Shown here in pieces: positions 56,101-64,000 of a stretch of 64,000 nucleotides of DNA. The notes beneath the pieces are model-generated. The model was not told the origin of the DNA. It saw nothing but the letters and a program-made list of their open reading frames with translations, and did no database searches. How positions within the stretch are numbered: position 1 is the first letter of the stretch; each line of letters begins with the position of its first letter. Position numbers and translations under genes: made by a program. The DNA is from Lunularia cruciata (lineage: Eukaryota; Streptophyta; Marchantiopsida; Lunulariales; Lunulariaceae), in NCBI GenBank assembly GCA_948567375.1, contig OX419762.1:59997034-60061033 (forward strand). Direction: 5' to 3'.

Positions 56101-56914
56101 CTGCCTCCTTCCCGAGTACGAGTCTCCAATCCGACTCTGTCCAGCGAGCCGGATTTCCTCTCTTCCCTTCTTCCTCGGGACCATCAAGACATTTACTCTT
56201 GATGATTTCTGTCATGAATCCTGGAAAAATTACGTTCCAATTCCATGCCAGAAAGGTGATCCGAAGTCGGCTCAAGACTTCGATCCTCGCTACTACATCT
56301 AATCTCCAAATTGCATGATTTCTCATTGCAAATTCGGAGTTCTTCTTCCCTCCTCCCATCTCTTCTGCTTTCTTTTGGTCTCTCGATTTCTCTCTCTCAA
56401 CTTCTCTCTTACGCACTAACACGAGTCCAACGCTATGTCCCTTTCCCCGATCACCTGCAAGATGACTCCTCAATGGCGAAGGAAAATTGCTCGACATTTC
56501 GTCGTTGCAGTTTCGATTTTTATAGAGTTGCACTTCTTCATCTTCTGTCACTTCGAGTTTCTACCAAGAAATCACAGCTCCTGCATGCACCTGTCACTGT
56601 CGCCCCACCTTTGCGCGTATGAGCCGCCAATTTTGAAACGGCCCCTTCTTGAATTTCTCGCCCCGACGAAAGGTTGTTAGACTGTCTTTGTCTCGGGTTG
56701 AGCTCCCCCCGAGCCGAAGACAATTTACTTCGTATCATATGCTGACACGGCATTTCAGAGTACTTCGCCTTATGACCCAAGGTCACTTTACTTCGGGTTT
56801 CACCCCGAAGACAGTTTTCTTTGTCTTCTTCGGCCAAACAGGTGCAATCCGACTTCTCTATACACTTCTTCTGCTTTATTTTGAAAAAAAACAAAAAAAA
56901 ATGTGGGCACCACA
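53143..56914 (-). repeat. 5' LTR of element G2, 3772 bp, with promoter
   Basis: Minus strand TGTGGTGCCC at 56914 to GGTTGTCACA at 53143; TSD TAACA follows at 56915. A TATA-like TATAAAAA lies at 56517-56524 on the minus strand, just ahead of the main part of the LTR reading frame. Confidence 0.93.
53924..56551 (-). pseudogene. LTR-encoded protein of element G2, about 876 codons with four stops
   Basis: One continuous minus-strand frame inside the 5' LTR, broken by TAG at 55526, TAG near 54734, TGA near 54478 and TAG near 54430. The first stop is CAG in the 3' LTR and the TGA is TGG there. The N-terminal third has WNWNVIFPGFMTEI, EEGKRGNPARWTESDWRLVL, then HKLFAGEPINWARCF and IVPFAAHFYLGLNLL. 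This is vaguely like the plant-transposon-protein domain, but I cannot verify it. The rest is acidic and coiled-coil-rich (EEKKQLWQRELAVRYGEEE). The start is uncertain: the ATG at 56497 lies beyond the TATA box, the one at 56551 before it. G1 and G3 hold diverged versions of the same protein. Confidence 0.7.
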
Positions 56915-57845
56915 TAACATGACTCCAAGTCAAAAGTGAAGTACTTGGATTAGAACCAACCAAGAGAAACCCAAAGTAAGGAGACTTTGTCTTGGGGTGA
57001 TCAACCCAATGCAAAGACAGCGTAACAACTTCCCTTTGGAGGGGCAAATCAAGAAAGTACAGGCAAAGAAACAACGTAAAAGGCACAAACCACTTACTTG
57101 GATAACACCAAAAGGAAGTCATGAAGAAAGACTACATTTTAGTGACAATCAATGGAAGAATGACTGCTCAATGAGGAACTATAAAATCGGTACTTTGTTG
57201 AGGGATTTTTAAATGTCCCACAAGTATCCTAACCCACTAAGTAGTCGACCCAAAGGAATGCTTGTGGAGAGTTGGTCAAGTGTTTGATGTTTAACAAGTT
57301 TGAAGGAGTGAGGATCTTGAGACTAGGTGATGGTAGAATTATTTTTCAATTACCATGCACTAGAGATTGCACAATGCCAAAGAAGGATGAGAAGAAGAGT
57401 CCTTTGCTTGCAGTAAGAAATCCAATGATTTGAAGATTAGATATGATAGCTTGGATTGGAATCCTAAGTAGATTTTGGATCACTTTTTTGGCATGGAACT
57501 AAAATTTGAGCATTCCAAGGTTCATGGCCAAAGTAGCATTGAGTGATTGTGAGGACGAACCTAAAGGTGAAGAAAAGAAAGGCAATCCGGCTTGATGGAC
57601 AAAGTTGGATTGGAGGTTGGTATTGGGTAAAGAGGGCGGTGAGGAAACTAGGGCAACATAATTTAGGAAAGAAGAGTCTACGAAGGACACAGATGAGATC
57701 CAAAATTTGTTTTTAGTGCCATGCATAAATAACAGATACAAGGTGGATACCTATCAAGACCTAGTCAAGTGAAACATCATTGGGGTGATGATGGCACTCT
57801 TCAAGCCCGATCACACAACTTATGGAATGAAGCATCAAGCAATTC
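56915..57845 (+). pseudogene. Element G3 continued: decayed LTR-encoded protein
   Basis: Plus-strand counterpart of the G1/G2 LTR frame: FNKFEGVRILRLGDGRIIFQLP (57290-57355), EEKKGNPA then WTKLDWRLVLGKEGG (about 57572-57630), YKVDTYQD and ALFKPDHTTYGMKHQA (to 57842). Truncated there by LTR sequence of element I. Stops are present. Confidence 0.75.
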
Positions 57846-58346
57846 CTAGGTGTTTGGCTTTGAGGAAAGAGTTGAGAATTCTTGGGCCCGCAAGCCTTTT
57901 TGTTTTGGATTCTTCTATAGTCCAAGGATAGCCCATGTGAAGGAATCCTTGACTTAGTGGTTGGGTCAAGATAAGATCACATGCTTGTGGAATATGCCCA
58001 TGTGAGTGGATATTCCTTTCTACTTTTTGATGTTACTTGACTTTTAGTCTAGTAACTTGGGTTACTATGATAATTAGTAACTTTGGTACATAACTTTGTC
58101 ACAAGTATATAAAAAAGGGGTGAGGACCTTTCATTTGCAACTATCTCTCTCTCATTGAGTTCTCTAGTGAGCAATGTCTTGAGTATTGGAGTGTTAGCCT
58201 TGGAGGAGTTTGATGGAGTAGGGGTTCCTTGCCTTCTTAGTTCATGGTGCGCTACCATAATAGCCATCAGAGGTTCATCCTGAGTGAGAGACAGGCCAGC
58301 TCACACTTTTGGTTCTGTTGTCGGGACCTCTCTAGAAGGTAAGATA

Positions 58347-58517
58347 ATGTTCCACATTCAATTCTACATTAGGCAAAAGGAGGCTATGAGAGCTCACTTG
58401 GAGAGAAAATTAGGAGAGGAGAGGGAAGAACTTATGTTAGAGAACCAAGATCCATTTTTATACCTTGTAGTTTATTATGATGTCTTTGAGGTGATTTTGT
58501 ACATCTTGTACACATGA
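58347..58517 (+). CDS. Leader micro-ORF of element I, 56 aa
   Basis: Intact despite decay all around: MFHIQFYIRQKEAM, RAHLERKLGEEREE, FLYLVVYYD and YILYT. In this copy PVVHYD has become LVVYYD. Third copy of the J-family leader ORF. Confidence 0.58.
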   Translation: MFHIQFYIRQKEAMRAHLERKLGEEREELMLENQDPFLYLVVYYDVFEVILYILYT

Positions 58518-59164
58518 GAGGATTTGGAGAGACTATGTGAGGTGGATTGCATATTTTGGGGATTAAGGTGATTTTGGGCAAAATCTCAAGTTTGAGATCT
58601 GGACTTGAAATTTCTACATATGATAGCTTGGGTTGTCCTCCAATTAGCACACTTAGAATAATTGTGATAACTACTATGCGCATTGGGCTAGAAATTTTGA
58701 AAGTTGATAGGGTAAATTGCTCCCGCAACTGCATGCTCTTTGGAAAATTGTATAGAGTATGCAATTTCTTTAATTTTCAATAGATTATTCTGATACTTAC
58801 AAATAAAATAGAGTGCATTATACCCTACCTATTGACACAAAAATTAGAGAGAGATCATTCTTGTGCAAGGAGTTGTGAGTTTTTAAAGTGAAGGGGGTGG
58901 TTTTCAAACCAAATCTGAAATATGTGTGCTGAATAGAAAGATCTCTAGGCCAAATGGCTTGATGAAAGGATCTGAAATTTTGCAAAATTGGACACCCAAG
59001 AGTTTTGATCAAGTGCGCAAAATTTCAAAGGACTATGATATACCAGTTGAGAGATTTGTGTGAGATTGTGAGGAAAGATCAATTTTACAGAGTTGAGATC
59101 TCATGCATGAGGAGTTTGAGAGCAACAAAAAACATGTTTGAGTGTTTAGATTCATCTTGGGAAC

Positions 59165-59633
59165 ATGGAATCAAGAGTGGAAACTAAGATTATGCAAGGT
59201 TTCCCAAGGGTTTTAGGTGATTGTAGGGGTGGATTTGAGGAAAAGAGAGTTCAAAATAGAATTTGAAGAGAGTGTTGAGAGGATCCAAAAACCTACACCA
59301 CTTGGAGGAAAGAGTGAGTCTAAGTGCTTTCTATATGGAGAGAAGGGACATAAGGAAAGTTCATGTCCATTGACCTTTTAGAGAAAGAGATTGAGGGAAA
59401 AGAGAGGCTTACTTGACTTGGGTTTGCATGTTGGACCTTCTTCACTAAGATTGGGAGTGAGAAGATCTAAGACCAAAGAGTTGTGTGAGGTTTGTGGAGT
59501 GGAAGGACTTCCAAAAGTACACGAGTGTAGTGGAGTAAAAGCACTTTTGGAGACTTTGGTGAAGGATCTTGGAGAGAGTCTTAGTACAACCACAGAAATA
59601 CTACCACCTTCATCAGCTAGTTCTCAAGATTAG
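59165..59633 (+). pseudogene. ORF0 of element I (broken)
   Basis: Aligns with the 157-aa zinc-knuckle ORF of C and J. The first Cys pair is damaged (CFLYGEKGHKESSC) and a TAG replaces the codon after LTF. The second cluster CEVC...HEC and the Ser-rich end are intact. Confidence 0.8.
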
Positions 59634-59838
59634 TGATGGAGATAATCTTTCAACTTATGGATAAACTATCCATGAGAGTTCAAATAATATGCACTCTAGG
59701 ATTTGATGTGGCTATAGAAATCTTGGAGTAACCTGAACCTTTTGTGTTCCCTAGGGTGTATTATTCTCAAATGGTGTTAGTCATGTATATACACTTTTAG
59801 TTATAGAGTGAGAGGAAAGAAAGATAGTGAGTGTTAAG

Positions 59839-61401
59839 ATGGGGAAACTTCCAGTTTTCTTTGGCAAGGATGGAGAAGATGTGGAGGCCTTTGTGAGAGA
59901 CTTCAAGAGAGCTTGCATAGGAAACAATGAGAGGAGGAAGAATGAGTGGGCCTCATTATAACCAGATTTCTTTGAAGATGCAGCACTTACATGGTATGAG
60001 TCAGAATACCAAAAGAGAGAGGAGAGATAGGGAAGAAAAGTTTTGGGAGAGTTTGATTTCAACTCTCATTGAGAACTTTTTTCCATATGAGAGTTATGAG
60101 AGATTAATAATTGAGGTTAACTTTCTCAAATAAGGAGATGGAGAGAAAGTGAGAGTCTATGTGGAAAGAGTGGAAAAGTTAGAGTCTAGATTTTGCATAG
60201 TGTTGAGGAAGGGTGGGGATGATGTGGAGACTACTATGATTGACATAAGGTCCATGCTCACCAAGAATTTTGTGGGAGGATTGAGACCACAAATTAGAAG
60301 CAAGGTGAGATATGAGAAACCTTCTTCCAAGGTTGAAGCTATCAAGATTGCAATTCGTATGGAGGAGAGTTTAGAAGGAGATGAGAGTTGTTTGGTGGTG
60401 AAGGAGGTTGTGCATCCTCCTCAAGGTTACAAGTATGGTGGAACTTCTGATACTTTGGTGGCAAGGGTTGCACCACAAGTAGTAGTTGCTCTAGTTCTTG
60501 CCCTTCCACCAAAGGATCCACTTCAAACCATCATAGAACAACTTGTAGATCTCAAGATCAATGTGGTGCAACTATGGGAGAAGAGAGAGGTGGATCAAAA
60601 TGTGGGGATAGGGCCTAGGAGTTATGGAAGTTATCCATATAGAGGAGGCCAACCAACCAAAAATTTTAATGAGAGAAATTGTTTTGGTTGTGGAGGAAGA
60701 GGTCACATCCAAAGGAATTGCCCAAATTCCACTTACCATGGAGGAAGGGCTTATGAAGGAGCCAATAGAAGGAAAGAAGGAGGAAGTGAAACCCAAGTGG
60801 CTCCTAATCCAAACAAAGGTAAGGGTATAGCATCTATAGATGTGGTTGAGAGCAAGTATGAGAAGGGAGAGTGCTCAAACTCCAAGAGTCTTAATTTGGA
60901 GCTTTTGGCACAAGAGAAGAAGAGAGCTCATTTTGCAGAGGATGTACATTGTTTCCAAGGATTTACTCCTAGCCAAGATACTCCTATGCCTACTAGGAGC
61001 ACTCACACAAGCACTTCAATACCATCAACAACAAAGACTCCAAGGGAAGAAGTTGGGGATGGAGGACTTCTTGATCTCAAAAAAACAATGGAACTACAAT
61101 GTCTTGGAGGATGTTGGTAGTCAAAAGGCTAACAACACAGTGGGCCAATTGATTGCTTTGAATCCTACTTTGAGAAATGAGCTTAGAGTTGGCTTGAGTT
61201 CTACAAGGAGCAAGAGGAAGAAGAAGGCAAAAGTTCCAATATCAATGGGGGTGGTGGATGCCAAACCAGCACCATAGGAGGCTTGTGAATATGCCTCCAA
61301 GATTGATGTGAGAGTAAATGGTCACAACATCAAGGATGCATTGTTTGATGGAAGATAAGCCGTGAATGCCATATCAAAAAGGTTGATGAAGAAGTTGGGT
61401 A
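59839..61401 (+). pseudogene. gag to start of protease of element I (broken)
   Basis: Starts MGKLPVFFGKDGEDVEAF as in J. Stop near 59959, frameshift near 60028 and a TAA at 60132. The frame is then long-open from 60149 (YVERVEKLESRF) past the knuckle CFGCGGRGHIQRNC, with a frameshift near 61040 and stops near 61276 and 61357. Cut by H after KKLGM. Confidence 0.9.
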
Positions 61402-61836
61402 TGTTACCCCCAATGAAACAATATGGAGTTTAGCAACGAAGTTAGTCGAGCTTATGAAGTAGATAATAAGACAAAATAGCCTAGAATATTCTAGAAGCAT
61501 GTAAGAAGCTTCTTAGGAAGCTTCCCAACTAGTTAACTTGCGCCCTAAGCAGGTAGCTTCTAGAAGGAAGCTTCTAGAAGCTTCTAACTAGCTTAGCTTG
61601 CACGCCAAGTAGGTGGCTTCTAGAAGGAAGCTTCTTGAGAAGCTTTCTAGTTAACTTGGCTTGCACTCCAAGAAAGTGGCTCAAGGAAACTTCTTGAGAA
61701 GCTTCAAGGGTCTTGTATGCTACCTATAAATACCAAGGCCAAAGCTCATGCTAGGCATTCGGAGTTTTCCCTCATTCAAGTGTCCTAATGTGAGCTTCCA
61801 TTCTCCTATTTCTCTCCTCGGTTTTGGTCTTTTACA
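61402..61836 (+). repeat. 5' LTR of element H, 435 bp
   Basis: Starts TGTTACCCCC and ends GGTCTTTTACA, directly before the primer site. Contains the heat-shock-type array (61484-61706) and the TATA box CTATAAATA (61724-61732). The 3' LTR is outside the window. Confidence 0.88.
61484..61706 (+). promoter_or_regulatory. Cluster of heat-shock elements (GAA/TTC boxes)
   Basis: Three-box site GAA-TTC-GAA at 61484-61496 (GAATATTCTAGAA) and four-box site GAA-TTC-GAA-TTC at 61567-61584, both with exact 2-bp spacing. Two-box GAAGCTTC units occur at 61505-61512, 61517-61524, 61627-61634 and 61698-61705, and further half-sites in between. This fits the nGAAnnTTCn consensus bound by heat-shock factors. 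It lies 20-240 bp upstream of the TATA box. Confidence 0.75.
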
Positions 61837-61837
61837 T

Positions 61838-61850
61838 TGGTATCAGAGCA
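61838..61850 (+). other. Primer binding site of element H, tRNA-iMet type
   Basis: TGGTATCAGAGCA one base after the LTR end. Confidence 0.9.
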
Positions 61851-61858
61851 GGAATGGG

Positions 61859-62074
61859 ATGGATGGAATTTATGGACCACCAAATCCACTTCCGCCAAAC
61901 CATTAGGACTTTCATGTCCAGATATTACCAAAGCATCGTTTCACACAATTCATCACCTCACGCTTTGGGTAGGATTTTCTACATATGATCACCGTGTCAG
62001 AGGAACCCTTGATACTTCCAGTTGTAACTTATGGAGAACGGTGGACGTGTTGTATCTACGTGTTAATCAACTAG
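61859..62074 (+). pseudogene. Leader micro-ORF of element H (two stops)
   Basis: Frame of 72 codons including its terminal stop, with TAG at 61904 and 61970. Ignoring the stops it reads PPNPLPPN, then FTQFITSRFG, PLILPVVTYG and CIYVLIN. The pattern matches micro-ORFs 1 and 2 of element E and, more distantly, those of C, J and I. It sits 8 bases after the primer site, before gag. Confidence 0.6.
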
Positions 62075-62108
62075 ATAAATTGCAGGTAGTGGAATAGAGT
62101 AGTAGCGA

Positions 62109-63014
62109 TGGCGGCAATACCGGATGTTATCCTTGCAATGCAACAACAAATCGAGCATCTTACTCGATTGTTGGATGAACGAGACTAGCAACGACGAGAA
62201 CAGATAGACAGAGTGCCAGTTCGAGATGGAGAAGATCGCATTCGATTTCCGAAACCCAAGGTGTTTGAAGGCAAGAATCTTCCAGGCACAGTGGAGAATT
62301 TTTTGTTTGACTGTGAACTGTGAACGTTACTTTGAAGCCACCAATCTTCAAGACGAACGGAAACAAATTCTCTTGGCTTCTAGCCAATTGGATGGAGTGG
62401 CAAAACTTTGGTGGCGATTCCGAGTAGAAAGAGCTGAACGACAAATTGTAACACCAATTTTTACATGGGCAGAATTCAAGGATGCAATACTTGGTCGATT
62501 TCAAACTATAAATGCCACCCGAGCTGCACGAGATAAATTGGCGGAGTTGAGGCAGATTGGCTCAGTGAGAAGCTACATCACACAATTTCAGAATATCATC
62601 ATGCAAATTCCAGATAACCAAGAAGGTGAAGTTCTGGATCGATTTGTGCGAGGATTGAAGTCACAAACCAGATTGGAGGTGACCATGCGAGAGCCACAAA
62701 ATGTAGAACAAGCCATGCAATTGGCTGCACGTTTTGATTCCTTAGTTGCAACAACTTGGTCTCGACCTCAACCTACACAAAACCCACCAGTACCACGAGT
62801 GGAAGAACCGGTACCAATGGAGATTGATACTATCCAACGAAGACCACTTGGCACAGCAGATAGAGAAAGATTACGACAAAATGGAGGTTGTTTTTATTGT
62901 CGCCAGTTGGGGCATCGCATTGCTGAATGTCCACTCAAGAATGAACGACCGCGACAAGTTGCCCAAGTGGAGGTTGTGGAGCGGAATGATCAGGGAAACG
63001 AGGAATCCCAGTAG
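62109..63014 (+). pseudogene. gag of element H (broken)
   Basis: Start MAAIPDVILAMQQQIEHL, then TAG at about 62187. FPKPKVFEGK is followed by a tandem duplication TGTGAAC TGTGAAC (62312-62325) that shifts the frame. Past it the gag core is open: RYFEATNLQDERKQILLA, KLWWRF, FQTINATRAARDKL, YITQFQNI, FVRGLKSQTRLEV. The CCHC knuckle CFYCRQLGHRIAEC is near 62893-62934. Confidence 0.88.
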
Positions 63015-63040
63015 GAGATTTCAAGCCGCCTACTGGGAGC

Positions 63041-64000
63041 TTGATTAGTTCCAATGGGATTGAAGGCTCGACCTATGCAAGTTTGCTTCACTTGCAAGGT
63101 ATGATATCTAATTGGGGTTGTAGAATTTTGGTTGATTCTGGAAGTTTAGAGAATTGCATGTCTATGCAAGTAGCAAAGGAATTGGGTATTCCTATCAAGC
63201 CAGTGATTGGAAGTAGTTTGATGATGGCGGATGGTAGAAAGGGTTCTGCATTCCGCACCTTGCATCCTGTTACCTTCAAGATTGGGAAGGAGTATTTGGA
63301 GTGTATGAGGTTTGTAGTGGCACCTCTACACTATGATATCATTCTGGGTCTACCTTGGCTTGAATGTCATAAGGTTCAATTTGATTGGACCCGACACCAA
63401 ATTCAAGTACAACACCAAGGTAAGAATTTCCGATTAGGCTGTCTGGCACCTCTGAGTAAGACACCTAAGAATAGTCAGTCCCAAGATGGGAAGCTTGTCG
63501 AGAAGGTAGCCATAGAGCGAATCTGGAAGGGAGATGAGTCCCAAGATGGGAAGTTTGCCAAGAAGGCAACCATGGAGCAAACTCGGAAGAGAGATGAGTC
63601 CCTAGAAGGGAAGTTTGTTAATGAAGCAGCCATAGAGCAAGCTTTGGAGGAAGATAAGTCTGTATTCGCGGTGTGGATCAAGCCGATTGCACAAGAACAA
63701 TCTGAGGAGGGCCAAGTGCCGCATCAAGCGACGGTTGATTGGATAGTTCAAGAGTTTGCAAATGTGTTTCCGGATGATCTGCCAAAGGGATTACCCTCTG
63801 ATCAAGGTATGCCCTTCAAGATCGAGTTATTGCCAGGAAGTACTCCAATGAGTAGACCAATCTATCGGCTCTCACCAAAGGAGTTGGAGGAGTTGCGAAC
63901 AACACTTACAGAGTTGTTGGAGAAGGATTTCATATGACATAGTACCTCTTCTTGGGGAGCACCGGTACTATTTGTTCCAAAGAAGAATGGAGGACTTTGT
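63041..64000 (+). pseudogene. Protease and start of reverse transcriptase of element H, cut by window end
   Basis: Aspartic protease ILVDSGSLENCM (about 63125) and IILGLPWLECHK. A charged linker follows with three tandem 20-residue repeats, then the RT entry region (VFPDDLPKGLP, RPIYRLSPKELEEL). TGA at 63935-63937 stands where related elements have arginine (FI-R-P/HST). After it SWGAPVLFVPKKNG continues to the edge. Confidence 0.88.
63479..63658 (+). repeat. Three tandem 60-bp repeats in the protease-RT linker of H
   Basis: Units at 63479, 63539 and 63599. Each encodes a version of SQDGKLVEKVAIERIWKGDE, in frame. Confidence 0.85.

Larger units (their letters stand above)
43209..56914 (-). 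mobile_element. Element G2: Tat-like Ty3-gypsy retrotransposon with 3.77-kb LTRs
   Basis: 13.7 kb, bounded by TGTGGTGCCC...GGTTGTCACA LTRs (minus strand) and the 5-bp TSD TAACA. Internal order on the minus strand: tRNA-Asp primer site, gag, three knuckles, protease, RT, RNase H, integrase, polypurine tract. Each LTR contains a long protein frame. Stops in gag, integrase and the LTR frames make it inactive. Confidence 0.94.
57846..61401 (+). mobile_element. Element I: truncated Tat/Athila-like element of the J family
   Basis: Partial 5' LTR (57846-58305, its first ~230 bp missing), primer site at 58310-58327, leader micro-ORF, ORF0 remnant and a broken gag to protease region. It ends at 61401 where element H inserted. 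Older than J judging by many differences. Confidence 0.92.
61402..64000 (+). mobile_element. Element H: Ty3/gypsy retrotransposon, 3' part outside window
   Basis: 5' LTR, tRNA-iMet primer site, leader micro-ORF, gag with CCHC knuckle, protease and the first RT block, then the window ends. Inserted in the protease region of I. This copy is inactive: stops in the micro-ORF and gag, a 7-bp duplication in gag, and a TGA at the start of RT. Confidence 0.93.

Noticed and set aside
61402-61836. CRISPR-like or satellite array in the H LTR
   Set aside because: The repeated GAAGCTTC theme is short, irregular and upstream of a TATA box. Heat-shock elements explain it.

Overview
This window appears to consist entirely of plant transposable elements. 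I find no host gene, rRNA or tRNA gene. It is a nested stack of LTR retrotransposons of the Ty3/gypsy superfamily, from at least five families. The Tat/Athila-like families with tRNA-Asp type primer sites, together with a chromodomain chromovirus, point to a green plant with a large, repeat-rich genome. The retroelement-borne DNA methyltransferase has its motifs in the unpermuted DNMT3-type order. That order is compatible with a non-seed land plant or streptophyte alga, but the species cannot be settled from this DNA.

Element names used here. A (1-4717, +) and B (24159-42705, -) are copies of one family whose polyprotein carries a cytosine-5 DNA methyltransferase between protease and reverse transcriptase, and a PHD finger after the integrase. 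D (14365-16472, 23835-24158, 42706-43073, +) is an old, broken relative that forms the backbone. C (16473-23834, +), J (26954-34783, -), solo LTR K (36347-37038), F (4718-5145 plus 11393-12148, +) and I (57846-61401, +) are one Tat/Athila-like family with 692-bp LTRs. E (5146-11392, +) is a chromodomain chromovirus. G2 (43209-56914, -) is a Tat-like element with 3.77-kb LTRs that themselves contain a long reading frame; G1 (12149-13970, -) and G3 (43074-43208 plus 56915-57845, +) are diverged relatives. H (61402 to the window end, +) is another gypsy element, with heat-shock-type promoter boxes in its LTR.

History read from junctions and target-site duplications (TSDs): C and B each inserted into the gag gene of D. 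J and K then inserted into B. G3 inserted into D, and G2 into G3. I abuts G3, and H inserted into I. On the left, A and E both inserted into the integrase region of F, which lies against G1. J is the only complete-looking element: one 1608-codon gag-pol frame, LTRs differing at one base by eye, and an exact 4-bp TSD. All other copies carry stops or frameshifts.

The most interesting signals are: (1) the methyltransferase plus PHD finger built into a retrotransposon; (2) a UAG in a tobamovirus-type readthrough context between methyltransferase and reverse transcriptase, shared by both copies; (3) a family of 56-73 aa leader micro-ORFs found just after the primer site in three otherwise different families; (4) a long protein-coding frame inside the giant LTRs of G2 and its relatives; and (5) a dense array of heat-shock elements upstream of the TATA box in the LTR of H.
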